From CAVTQZ01 sp963737015 (GTDB lineage: Bacteria > Actinomycetota > Acidimicrobiia > Acidimicrobiales > UBA8190), in the NCBI GenBank assembly GCA_963737015.1, contig CAVTQZ010000003.1, positions 124,001 to 188,000 on the forward strand: a DNA stretch of 64,000 nt, given 5' to 3'. The notes under the pieces are model-generated. The model was not told where the DNA came from. It searched no databases and saw only the letters and a program-made list of their open reading frames with translations. Numbering within the stretch: position 1 is the stretch's first letter; every line of letters begins with the position of its first letter. A program made the translations under genes and the position numbers. Below are positions 27,711-36,275 of the stretch, one piece after another.

Positions 27711-30700
27711 TCAGCGTCCCCGCGCCCGAGCCCGCAAGGCGACACCGGCCGGCGACGTCGTCGTGGTCGTCGTAGAGGAAGACGAAGCTCCCTGGGAGTT
27801 CGCGGCATTCGAGGTGCCGGAAGCGGCTCCTGCGCCCGAGATCTGTTGCAGCTGCTGCAGCACGTTCTGAAGCGCCGCCAGATCGTTTCCGTAGGCCGTG
27901 AAGTTGCCCGCCTTCAGATCTGTCTGCGCCTGCTGGTATTGCTGGGCGGCCTCCGAGATGAGCTGCTGTACCTGAGCCGAAGCCGGCGCCCCCTGAGCTG
28001 GAGTCGACCCGTTCTGTGAGGGTGTCGGGATGGCGAGACCCTGGAACACGTCCGACAGAGCCTGGGCGAGCGTCGACTCGATCGACACCTGGCTGTTGCC
28101 TTGTGGAGTGCTGTATACCGCGATGACGTACTGCAGCTGTGGAACCGGGTTGCGGGACGACTGAACGTAGAACGGCCGGAAGTAAAGCATCGACTGGTCG
28201 ACCGGCAGCATGAGCACGTTGCCGAGCACGACCTCCGAACCGTTGGTATTGAGAAGGCTTATGTCCTTCGAGACCGTCGGATTCTGCGCGATACGCGCGT
28301 CGATCAGCGCTGGCCCGTCCGTACTTATCGACGACGCGGCGTAGTCCGTGATCGTGCCGTAGCTCCCGGGATCGCTTCCTGCCACGAGGAAGCCGGACAG
28401 CGTCTGTCGTTGGTTGCTCGTGGAGAATGGGACGTAAGCGTCGATCAGGTTGAACGACACGCTGGAGCTGCCGGGAAGGGCGAACGTCTCGTAAAGCGGT
28501 GCCATCCGTTCGAGCAGGCCTGTCGAGATCGTCTGGCCCTGCGCGTTGGTCGTGAAGATCGTGGGAAGGGCTGCGTTCGGAGCCCCGGCCCCCGGGCTCG
28601 GCGAGACCGACCAGGCGCCACTCGAGCTGTAGAAGCTCTGTACGTTCGTGAGGTGATAGCGCCCGAACATCGCAGCCTGCACAGCGAAGAGGTCCTCGGG
28701 GTAGCGCAGGTGCGGAATAAGTGCCTTCGGCATCTGCGAGACCGGATGGAACATGCCCGGGAACACCTTCTCCCACGTCCGCAGGATGGGGTCCGTCGTG
28801 TGCGTGAGCGACGTCACGTCGAAGAAGGTCATGTCGCCGCTGTAGGCGTCGACCACGACCTTCACCGAATTGCGTACGTAATTGAAGGTCTGGCCCGAAA
28901 GGCCGCCGTTGGGCGCAACCGCAGACGTGTCCGCATCCTGCGCGTACGGGTAGTGGTCTGTGCTCGTATATGCGTCGATCACCCAGTCGATGTGTCCGTT
29001 GACGAGGACCGGGTAGGGGTCCGAGTCGAAGCTAAGGAAAGGTGCCGCCTTCTGTGCCATCTGGACCACGTCGCGCACGAACATCACCCTCGACTGGGGT
29101 GTCAGGCGGTCAGAGATGAGGAGATTCAGGTCCCCGAAGCGAAGGGCCAAGGCGGCGCGGGTGACGAAATTGTTCAGCTCCACCCCGCCGCTTCCGTTGT
29201 AGTGCGACTCGACGTTCGTCTGGTTGGAAGTCGGGTAGTCGACCTCCGGCTGGCGTGAATTGGCGATGACGTAGTTGGCGTCACCGCCGGTCGGGTTGCT
29301 CAGTCCGAAGTAGACGGAAGGCTGTATTAACTGCGGCAGACCGCCGGCCGACGCTGGCGGGAGGCTCCCGATGTCGAACACGGGCTGGCCGTTGTCAGCG
29401 AGGTTCGCCGGGGAGAGCACCATCCCGTACCCGTGGGTGTACTGAAGATGGGTGTTGACCCAGCCCTGTGCCGGAAGATTGGCGCTGTCGACCTGCCGGA
29501 CCCCCACCACCATGGGGACCTCTTGACCGGCCACCTTGTAACGGTCCATCGTCAACGTGTTGAACGAGTAGTAGCTGTAGAGGGCCTGCTGCTTGGTGAA
29601 GGTATTGCCGGTCAGCTCGGGGTCCCACTGGCGCACGTCGTCGAGGCTCTCCGTGTCGGCCTCGAGTGATGCAGTCGAGGCCGAGGCGTTTGCCGCGAAC
29701 GGCTTCGCCTTTATCGATCCGAGCCCGAAAGCAGCACGCGTGGAGCCGATGTTCCGCGAGATGTAGGGCGCCTCGAGCGAGTTCTGCGCCGGGCTCACCT
29801 TCAGCTGCTGCACGATGAACGGATAGATGGCGCCGACGACGATCGCCACGAACGCCCACAACCCGACGGCGAGGATCGGTAGCGCCCAACCCCTCCTTCG
29901 CACGTTGACGGCCAAGATGACCACGGCGAGGACCGAGATCCACATCAAGAGGGTGAGAGCGGGCATGCGTGCGTGGACGTCGGTGTAGCCCGCGCCTTGG
30001 ACGTACCCGTTCTGGGAGAGCTCGAGGCCGAAACGCGCAAGGTAATAACCCGCGGCTTTGACCAGGGCCATGCACGCGAGCAGCACCGATATGTGCACCT
30101 TGACCTGTGAGGTGACCGTGGGACGGCCCTGCTGTATGCGGATCCCCCCGTTCAGGTAGTGGGAGATGATCGTGAAGATCGCGATCACCACGAGGGACAC
30201 GAAGGTCCAGCTGACGAGGAACGAGAGGAACGGGAGCTTGAAGACGAAGAACCCGATGTTCTTGTGGAACTGCGGGTCGGTCGAGTTCGGGCCGGTGAAC
30301 GAGGTGCCGTCTACGAACAGCAGGTAATTGGTCCACTGACCGATCGCACTCGAGGCTGCTATGAGCGCGACGACGAGCGCCACGAGACTTCGGACGAGCA
30401 GGGCACGCGGCGCGACGTACTGCTGGTACCGGCGTACGAGTTCGTCCTCCGGCCCCAGCGCCAGTTGGCTCGCCGCCACACGGTCGACGAGTGCCAGGTT
30501 CACCCACAGAGCGACGAAGAAGATGGCGGCGAATCCGAAGAAGAGGGCCGCCTTCACGGCGAACAGGCGTCGCCAGACCCCCGTCAGATGGACCGAACCG
30601 AACCACAGATAGTCCGTGTATACGGTCGAAATGGATCGCAGCGATGCGATGATGACAATGAGAAGAGCGATCGCCAGGACGATCCACAACCGCCGGCGAC

Positions 30701-30746
30701 GCGATCTCGGCCGCGGTCGAGAAGGAATGTCTTGCGGACGTCGCAC
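27711..30746 (-). CDS. UPF0182 family membrane protein
   Basis: 1011 residues with about seven N-terminal membrane helices (first near residues 19-40) followed by a large probably extracytoplasmic region and an acidic, Gln-rich C-terminus (QLISEAAQQYQQAQTDLKAG) ending in a Ser/Thr tail. It matches actinobacterial UPF0182 (COG1615) proteins such as M. tuberculosis Rv3193c in length and in motifs such as FWVNTHLQYTHGYG-like WVNTHLQYTHGYGMVLSPAN. The function is unknown; an envelope role is inferred. It is the last gene of a unit with the DivIVA-like, Lon-like and MreB genes; 12 bases separate it from the gene upstream. Confidence 0.93.
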   Translation of the reverse strand: MRRPQDIPSRPRPRSRRRRLWIVLAIALLIVIIASLRSISTVYTDYLWFGSVHLTGVWRRLFAVKAALFFGFAAIFFVALWVNLALVDRVAASQLALGPEDELVRRYQQYVAPRALLVRSLVALVVALIAASSAIGQWTNYLLFVDGTSFTGPNSTDPQFHKNIGFFVFKLPFLSFLVSWTFVSLVVIAIFTIISHYLNGGIRIQQGRPTVTSQVKVHISVLLACMALVKAAGYYLARFGLELSQNGYVQGAGYTDVHARMPALTLLMWISVLAVVILAVNVRRRGWALPILAVGLWAFVAIVVGAIYPFIVQQLKVSPAQNSLEAPYISRNIGSTRAAFGLGSIKAKPFAANASASTASLEADTESLDDVRQWDPELTGNTFTKQQALYSYYSFNTLTMDRYKVAGQEVPMVVGVRQVDSANLPAQGWVNTHLQYTHGYGMVLSPANLADNGQPVFDIGSLPPASAGGLPQLIQPSVYFGLSNPTGGDANYVIANSRQPEVDYPTSNQTNVESHYNGSGGVELNNFVTRAALALRFGDLNLLISDRLTPQSRVMFVRDVVQMAQKAAPFLSFDSDPYPVLVNGHIDWVIDAYTSTDHYPYAQDADTSAVAPNGGLSGQTFNYVRNSVKVVVDAYSGDMTFFDVTSLTHTTDPILRTWEKVFPGMFHPVSQMPKALIPHLRYPEDLFAVQAAMFGRYHLTNVQSFYSSSGAWSVSPSPGAGAPNAALPTIFTTNAQGQTISTGLLERMAPLYETFALPGSSSVSFNLIDAYVPFSTSNQRQTLSGFLVAGSDPGSYGTITDYAASSISTDGPALIDARIAQNPTVSKDISLLNTNGSEVVLGNVLMLPVDQSMLYFRPFYVQSSRNPVPQLQYVIAVYSTPQGNSQVSIESTLAQALSDVFQGLAIPTPSQNGSTPAQGAPASAQVQQLISEAAQQYQQAQTDLKAGNFTAYGNDLAALQNVLQQLQQISGAGAASGTSNAANSQGASSSSTTTTTTSPAGVALRARARGR

Positions 30747-30758
30747 TGCGGACGAAGC

Positions 30759-32630
30759 CTACGCTTCGGCTGAGACGAGCAAGCAGCGGCACCCCGCGTG
30801 CGCGGGAGGATGTGGATGTCCCGTCGGGAATGCCTCACCTTTCGGCAGCGGTCCGGCGAGCGCGTTGTCGTCACAATCCGGGCAATCCGCTCCGTCGTCG
30901 TCGACGATCCACCGCAGCGGGGAATCGGGCTCGGTGGCGGCCAAAGCAGCGCGGCCGAATGCCGACGTTGCCTCGTCACCGGCGAGGCGCTCTACACGCG
31001 CACCCTTCCAATCTCTGTACGCAGCGCCGACCTGCTCCACCGCGAACGCCTCGTCGGCGTCCGGGAGCGTGTTTTCGTCTCCTAGGAGGCGACGGCGTAG
31101 CGGGGCGACGATCGCGGCAGCGAGGCTCTGCGCGATATCGGCGACGCTCGGGGCGTCGTCGGGTTTGCCGCCGGCGAAGCTCGCCCCGGCCGAGGCTGCC
31201 TCTGCGAGCTGCTCGCTCGCGGCGTCGGCGTACCTCTCGCGGTGGTTCTCCTCCGACGGCAGAAGGTCTTTTCTCGATGTCTTGCCCGCCCGGAGCCGAT
31301 CGAGGATGTCGTTCTGGTCGTCGCTGAGTGCGCGCTTCAGGCGCCTGGCGAGCGTGGCCACGATGGGACCGAGCACCTCGTCCCGCTGCGACAGCAGCGG
31401 CTCGGTGACGGGTCCCCCCTCGCCTTCTCCGATTTTGGTGTCCTCCGAAACCGAAACCGAATCCGAAACCGAATCCGGGGATTGCACGGCCTCGGGTCCC
31501 GAGGCCGCTGCGGCTTCGTCCAAAACCCGGACCACTGAACCCTCGTCCTTGTCTTTCTCGGCACTCTCCCCCGCGAGCATCTCGGTCTCGAGCTCCGAAG
31601 TGGGCTCTGCCTCGATGTCGGCCGCCTGTTCCTGCTCCGCGCGAAGGCGTGCGAAGAGCTCCTCCACGGTGCGCCCGGGCCGTGGAGTTTCGACCTCCTC
31701 GAGGTCGACCACTCCGATCTCCTCGGGCGCCACAGGGGTCGTTACGACGGCTTCCTCGCCGGGTTCGGGCACGGCGAGCTCACGACGCAGCTCGGCTGCC
31801 GTACCGGTCGGCGGCTCGCCCGATTCCAAGACGGTTTCCGGCATCGTGGCGGCCTGCTCTGTGATCTCGGGCTGGACCGCGAGCTGCCTGCCCGCGGCTT
31901 CTGCCGCTATACGCGCTTCGTCCTCTGCACGGAACAACTCCTCGGTTATCCGGTCGACGTCCTGTCGCACACCGCCGATCGTCTCGGCGAGACGGTCACG
32001 TCCGGCGCGCAACTGCTCGATCTGGCTGTGCAGGACGCGTCGGCGCCGGGAAAGATCGCTCAACACCTTCGCGCGCAGTTCCTGAGCTTCGGTGAGCATC
32101 GAACGACACTCAGAGCGCACCTGCTCCATGAGCGCTTCCGCTTCTGAGCGCGCGGTCTCGACACGCGCTATTGCCTCCTCCTGCGCCCGGCGGCGTGTCT
32201 CGTTGGCCGCCGCCTCGGACTGCAGCGTCCTCTCCGAAGCGTTCTGCTCGGCGCGCGAGCGGACGGTCTCGGCCTCCTCGTGCGCCTCGGTGAGCATCCT
32301 GGTCGCGTCGTCCTCGGCGTGCGCCACCAGATCGCCGGCTGCTTCTTGGGCCGAGCGCAGTACCTTGACCGTCTCCTGACCGAGGGCGGCGGTGAGGGTG
32401 CTCTCGTCGAGCACCGGGTTCTCGGCCCTGCGTTGGGCATCGGTGAGGAGGTCGCGCAGGTCGCGCTCGCGCTCTTCCATCGCCGCCATGTCGCGTGCGA
32501 CCTGCTCGAGGAAGCCCCGCACCTCCGCCACCTCGAACCCGCGCCTCGCGGTGCCGAAGGTGCGCCGCGCGATTTCGTCAGGGTGCAGGCGTCCGGTGGA
32601 CGAGATCGTCAGCCGGCGGTCGTCTGGCAT
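30759..32630 (-). CDS. DivIVA-like coiled-coil protein with a C-terminal phage gp7-like cysteine motif
   Basis: 623 residues. The N-terminus (residues ~15-60, LHPDEIARRTFGTARRGFEV then FLEQVARDM) is a DivIVA/Wag31-type membrane-curvature-sensing domain. Residues ~60-230 form a long Ala/Glu/Arg coiled coil, and ~230-400 an acidic disordered stretch. The last ~180 residues are helical and end in CPDC (583-586), then HPHPPAHAGCRC (607-616). This W-x-D...CxxC...PPxHxxCRC ending is the signature of SPP1 gp7/Mu gpF head-morphogenesis proteins. There is no phage gene nearby. The likely place is the cell pole or septum, next to MreB in the same unit. The role of the C-terminal motif (metal binding?) is unknown. 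Confidence 0.85.
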   Translation of the reverse strand: MPDDRRLTISSTGRLHPDEIARRTFGTARRGFEVAEVRGFLEQVARDMAAMEERERDLRDLLTDAQRRAENPVLDESTLTAALGQETVKVLRSAQEAAGDLVAHAEDDATRMLTEAHEEAETVRSRAEQNASERTLQSEAAANETRRRAQEEAIARVETARSEAEALMEQVRSECRSMLTEAQELRAKVLSDLSRRRRVLHSQIEQLRAGRDRLAETIGGVRQDVDRITEELFRAEDEARIAAEAAGRQLAVQPEITEQAATMPETVLESGEPPTGTAAELRRELAVPEPGEEAVVTTPVAPEEIGVVDLEEVETPRPGRTVEELFARLRAEQEQAADIEAEPTSELETEMLAGESAEKDKDEGSVVRVLDEAAAASGPEAVQSPDSVSDSVSVSEDTKIGEGEGGPVTEPLLSQRDEVLGPIVATLARRLKRALSDDQNDILDRLRAGKTSRKDLLPSEENHRERYADAASEQLAEAASAGASFAGGKPDDAPSVADIAQSLAAAIVAPLRRRLLGDENTLPDADEAFAVEQVGAAYRDWKGARVERLAGDEATSAFGRAALAATEPDSPLRWIVDDDGADCPDCDDNALAGPLPKGEAFPTGHPHPPAHAGCRCLLVSAEA

Positions 32631-32716
32631 CCAGAGAGACTATGACGCCTGCGGATTGAGATGCCGTTGTTCGCCTGTCTCGCCTTCGCCCGTTCCCCAC
32701 TCGCCCGTTCCCGGGA

Positions 32717-33892
32717 TCACGTCCATGGCGAGTCCTGCCAGTCGAACGGCACGGAGTGGCCGGAGGGGCCGGCCGGCGGCCCGCTCGAGGCGCTGCCCAG
32801 GCTCCCACCCAGCTGCTGCAGGTCATGGAGGGCCTGTTGCAGCGAGCTCACCCCGTAGACCTTCAAGCCTCCGCTGGCCATCGACTGTGCTGTCGGGACC
32901 TCGACGTCGGGCACGAAGAAGACGGATGCTCCGCCACGCTCGACTGCCACCGTCTTCTGGCGGACGCCACCCACGTCGCCGATCGTGCCGTCGGGATGGA
33001 TCGTCCCGGTCGCAGCGATGGTTCGGCCTCCGGTGAGCCCGCCGCCCGAGAGACTGTCGATGATGCCGAGCGTCCATGCGAGCCCCGCCGACGGACCGCC
33101 GATCTGGTCGCTGTTTATGTGGACTGCGAACGGAAGCTGATAGGAGGGCTGGGTTCCGAGGCCCGGGATCTGGGTGTTGGGATCCCCTATCCCTATGAAC
33201 GGAATTGTGGCTCCGTTCGCGACGGTCTTTCCGAGACGGATGCTCACAGCGTGTCCCGGTGTCGGATGCGATATGGATCCGACCTGCAAGGTCACCTCGT
33301 CACCCGGCTGGTGCTTGCGGACGGCCGCTTGGAGGAGCGACGGGTTCGTCGTCGGGGCGCCGTTCAACGATGTGATCACGTCTCCGATGTGAAGAGAGCG
33401 CCAAGCGGGAGATCCAGGATCGATCACGTACACCGTCACTCCGACGTCCTGTTCGGCGACCGGATACCCGAGCTGACGCAGGGCCACTGCTTCCGCGGTG
33501 AGCTCCGACTCCTCCATGTCCACGGTCCCCTGAGCATCGAACTCGCTCACCGGGAGGTTCCCCGTGAGCTGCTCGCTGCTCACGATCGTCGTATCGGAGC
33601 TAATCCATGCCCCGAAGAGCCCGAGGAGCGTGAGATTCGTGTTCACCCCGACGTCGGTCAACAGGACGCGCCCGTGCAGCGCGTGTTCCTGTGCGGGCGG
33701 GAGCTTTATGAGCGGAGAGACCGGTGTGGCATCACCGGGTACCAGCGCGTACTCCGACACGTGCACGAAGGACGATGCGATGAGAAGCGCCGCTATTACG
33801 ACGACGACCGTCGCCACGACCTTGGGCCATCGTCGCCTGCGGCGTAGGCGCACGGTCGGGGTGGGTCCGAGCGCGACCTCGGATGTGGTCAT
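32717..33892 (-). CDS. Membrane-anchored PDZ/Lon-like serine protease (YlbL type)
   Basis: 391 residues: one N-terminal transmembrane segment (~22-43), a PDZ domain (~145-220, SLHIGDVITSLNGAPT) and a Lon-type S16 domain. The Ser/Lys dyad is visible as GGPSAGLAWTLG and GGVRQKTVAVERG. It resembles M. tuberculosis Rv3194c, which also neighbours a UPF0182 gene. Substrates are probably membrane or envelope proteins. It lies 15 bases after mreB and 86 before the DivIVA-like gene. Confidence 0.92.
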   Translation of the reverse strand: MTTSEVALGPTPTVRLRRRRRWPKVVATVVVVIAALLIASSFVHVSEYALVPGDATPVSPLIKLPPAQEHALHGRVLLTDVGVNTNLTLLGLFGAWISSDTTIVSSEQLTGNLPVSEFDAQGTVDMEESELTAEAVALRQLGYPVAEQDVGVTVYVIDPGSPAWRSLHIGDVITSLNGAPTTNPSLLQAAVRKHQPGDEVTLQVGSISHPTPGHAVSIRLGKTVANGATIPFIGIGDPNTQIPGLGTQPSYQLPFAVHINSDQIGGPSAGLAWTLGIIDSLSGGGLTGGRTIAATGTIHPDGTIGDVGGVRQKTVAVERGGASVFFVPDVEVPTAQSMASGGLKVYGVSSLQQALHDLQQLGGSLGSASSGPPAGPSGHSVPFDWQDSPWT

Positions 33893-33907
33893 CTTCGAAT
33901 GCGGGGC

Positions 33908-34912
33908 TCAGACGTCGGCGGCCAGGAAGAGCTCGTGCAGCGTATCGAAAGACTCGAGACACTTTCCCGCGCCCAGCGCCACGCATTCGAGAGGCGTGTC
34001 GACCAGGTGAACCGGTACCACGGTTTCGTCGGCGAGACGCCGGCCGAGACCACGCAAGAGCGCCCCGCCACCCACGAGATGGATCCCCTGGGTGATGATG
34101 TCCTGGGCGAGCTCCGGAGGAGCTGCACCGAGGCACTCGACCGCCGCGTCGATGATCTGGCGCACGTTGTCCTCGACCGCCTCGCGGATCTCCGACGGGG
34201 ACAGCACCACCGTCTTCGGCATCCCGGTCAACAGCTCGCGACCGCGTATCTCCGCCTTCACCTCGCCCTCGAAGGGTGCCGCCGACCCGATCGCCAGCTT
34301 TATCTCTTCCGCGGTGCGCTCTCCGATGGCAACGCCGAACTCGCGCCGTACGTACGTCTGGATCGCAGCGTCGATGTCGAAACCGCCGCACCGGATCGCC
34401 TCGGAAGACACCACGCCCCCGAGCGAGATCACCGCCGTCTCCGACGTCCCGCCTCCGACGTCCACGACCATGTTGCCGATGGGCTCGTGGATGCTCAGAC
34501 CAGCTCCGATCGCCGCGGCCATCGGTTGCTCGATCAGATAGGCCGAGGACGCGCCTGCGCGATGCGAGGCCTCCTTGACGGCGCGTCGCTCGACCGAGGT
34601 GATGGCGGAGGGCACGCAGATGAGCACACGCGGGCGGTTCAGCCGCGAGACGCCGCAACGGCTGAGCAGAAGGCGGATCAATCGCTCCGTTATGTCAAAG
34701 TCGGTGATGGCACCCTGTCGCAATGGCCGCACGGCCACGATGTAACCGGGGGTGCGGCCGATCATCTGCCAGGCTTCCTGGCCGACAGCGAGCACCTCTT
34801 GCGTGCGGGTGTTCAGAGCGATGACAGTCGGCTCGTTGAAGACGATTCCTCGTCCTCTCGCGTAGACGAGGGTGTTGGCCGTGCCGAGATCGATGGCGAG
34901 ATCCCTAGCCAC
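33908..34912 (-). CDS. mreB: Rod shape-determining protein MreB
   Basis: 334 residues with the actin-fold phosphate motifs IDLGTANTLVYARG (residues ~7-20) and VVDVGGGTSETAVISLGG (~158-175), and the adenosine motif IHLVGGGALLRGLGRRL (~285-300). MreB polymerises on the inner membrane and guides cell-wall synthesis. mreC, mreD and a RodA/PBP pair are not adjacent; instead it starts a unit with the Lon-like, DivIVA-like and UPF0182 genes. Actinobacteria with DivIVA-driven polar growth often lack MreB, so its presence here is notable. Confidence 0.93.
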   Translation of the reverse strand: MARDLAIDLGTANTLVYARGRGIVFNEPTVIALNTRTQEVLAVGQEAWQMIGRTPGYIVAVRPLRQGAITDFDITERLIRLLLSRCGVSRLNRPRVLICVPSAITSVERRAVKEASHRAGASSAYLIEQPMAAAIGAGLSIHEPIGNMVVDVGGGTSETAVISLGGVVSSEAIRCGGFDIDAAIQTYVRREFGVAIGERTAEEIKLAIGSAAPFEGEVKAEIRGRELLTGMPKTVVLSPSEIREAVEDNVRQIIDAAVECLGAAPPELAQDIITQGIHLVGGGALLRGLGRRLADETVVPVHLVDTPLECVALGAGKCLESFDTLHELFLAADV

Positions 34913-35038
34913 GTCGCCTCACTCCCACCCGGGCCATGGTAGGGGAAAGGGACCTCTTGCGAGAGCCGGCGATCGCGCCCGGCGACTCGAGCGGGCGATA
35001 CCCGCTGCCGAGTACCCACAAGTAGCCTCGATGCCGAA

Positions 35039-36247
35039 ATGGACATTGCTGGCCCCTCCCCGTTCGGGGAGCTTCCCGATGACGCCGACGGTCCTGGAGA
35101 CGAAGAATCGGTCCAACGGGGATGGGTCGAGCCCGATGACCGGCTGTGGCGTCACCCGTCGGAGCTGTCACGCAGCGGTTTCGGCGCGGGGAGCGGCCGT
35201 GTTTCGGCGCTCGAGACGTGGCGCGAACGCCGAGCAGCGATCCTTGCCGGGACGTTCGGTGCCGCAGCGGTCGTTGCAGCGTCGGCCTTTGTGCTGGTCC
35301 TCCTGAACAAGGGTTCGGAGAGCGCGAACGCCCCGTTGAAGCTGACAGAGACGAGCCTCGTGACTCCGACCGTCCCGCAGTCGGTCGCGCAGAAGGTCTC
35401 GATGCTCAGGTCTTCGCTCGTCGACCTCGTGCCCGCCGGCTGGCACTCGAGTGATGCCGTGACCGGTGTCGTGATGCCCGGCGGCGAGCTCGTGGTGACG
35501 TCCGCGGCGGCACTCGTCGGTGCGTCGCGCGTCGAAGTCGTCACCTCGGACGGAAGGCAAGTGAACGGCACGGTGCTCGCGGTGGACCAGAGCTCAGGTG
35601 TCGCAGTCGTGCGTACGGCAGGAGGGCTCAAGCCCGCCTCGTTCGCCGACGAACCCGTCTACCCCGGCGAGCTGGCGGTCACGGCCTGCTTGCATCCCGG
35701 CTCGGAAAGATCTGCGCCGTCGACGTCGATGGCGGTCGGGACCGTGCAGGACGTTGCGTCTTCGGCGCCGGTACAGGGCGCGCCGCTCCTCGACGCGATC
35801 GAGGCCGAGACACCGATGGCCGCGGTGAAGGGCGGCGTGCTCGTCAACGCAAGCGGAGAGGTGATCGGGGTGCTCGACGAGCAAAAGAGCGCTCCCGGCG
35901 GCAGGGTCGGAATGTTCGTCCCCGCCGCTCTCGCCGAGGACGTGGCGGACGAGCTCGCCTCCACTCGCCACATCGACCACGGCTGGATCGGGGTGATCGC
36001 CTTCGACGCGCCTTCTTACTCAGGAGCCGCGATCAACACGGTTTTCTCGGGAAGCCCCGCCGCGTCCGCGGGGCTCGAGCCCGGCGACGTGGTCACCGAG
36101 GTCGACGGGCACCGCGTCCTGTCGCACGCCGATCTGCAAGCCCGGCTCTACACCATGCCTCCTGGGTCTCCGATCGAGGTCACCGTGCAACGCGGTGGGA
36201 CTGTTCAAACGATCTTGCTGGTGCTTGCCCCTCAAGCTGACGGCTGA
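35039..36247 (+). CDS. Trypsin-like/PDZ (HtrA-type) membrane protein without catalytic triad
   Basis: 402 residues: acidic cytoplasmic N-terminus, one membrane helix (~68-90), a trypsin-like double barrel (~125-300) and a C-terminal PDZ domain (~305-400; SPAASAGLEPGDVVTEVDGH). In active HtrA enzymes a histidine follows the first strand and a GNSGGP loop carries the nucleophile. Here these read VVTSAAALVGA and AAVKGGVLVN, so both His and Ser are missing. It is most likely a non-proteolytic binding or regulatory protein on the outer face of the membrane. It is divergent from mreB and 28 bases upstream of a similarly inactive zincin. Confidence 0.85.
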   Translation: MDIAGPSPFGELPDDADGPGDEESVQRGWVEPDDRLWRHPSELSRSGFGAGSGRVSALETWRERRAAILAGTFGAAAVVAASAFVLVLLNKGSESANAPLKLTETSLVTPTVPQSVAQKVSMLRSSLVDLVPAGWHSSDAVTGVVMPGGELVVTSAAALVGASRVEVVTSDGRQVNGTVLAVDQSSGVAVVRTAGGLKPASFADEPVYPGELAVTACLHPGSERSAPSTSMAVGTVQDVASSAPVQGAPLLDAIEAETPMAAVKGGVLVNASGEVIGVLDEQKSAPGGRVGMFVPAALAEDVADELASTRHIDHGWIGVIAFDAPSYSGAAINTVFSGSPAASAGLEPGDVVTEVDGHRVLSHADLQARLYTMPPGSPIEVTVQRGGTVQTILLVLAPQADG

Positions 36248-36275
36248 GCAGGAGCCACTACTCTCGATCGGGCAG

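Noticed and set aside
28101..30792. Long frames antisense to or in other frames of the UPF0182 gene
   Set aside because: High-GC shadow frames: Arg/Ala-rich without motifs, while the UPF0182 frame has clear family features.
30759..32630. Prophage remnant because of the gp7-like motif
   Set aside because: No portal, terminase, capsid or tail gene nearby; neighbours are conserved envelope genes.
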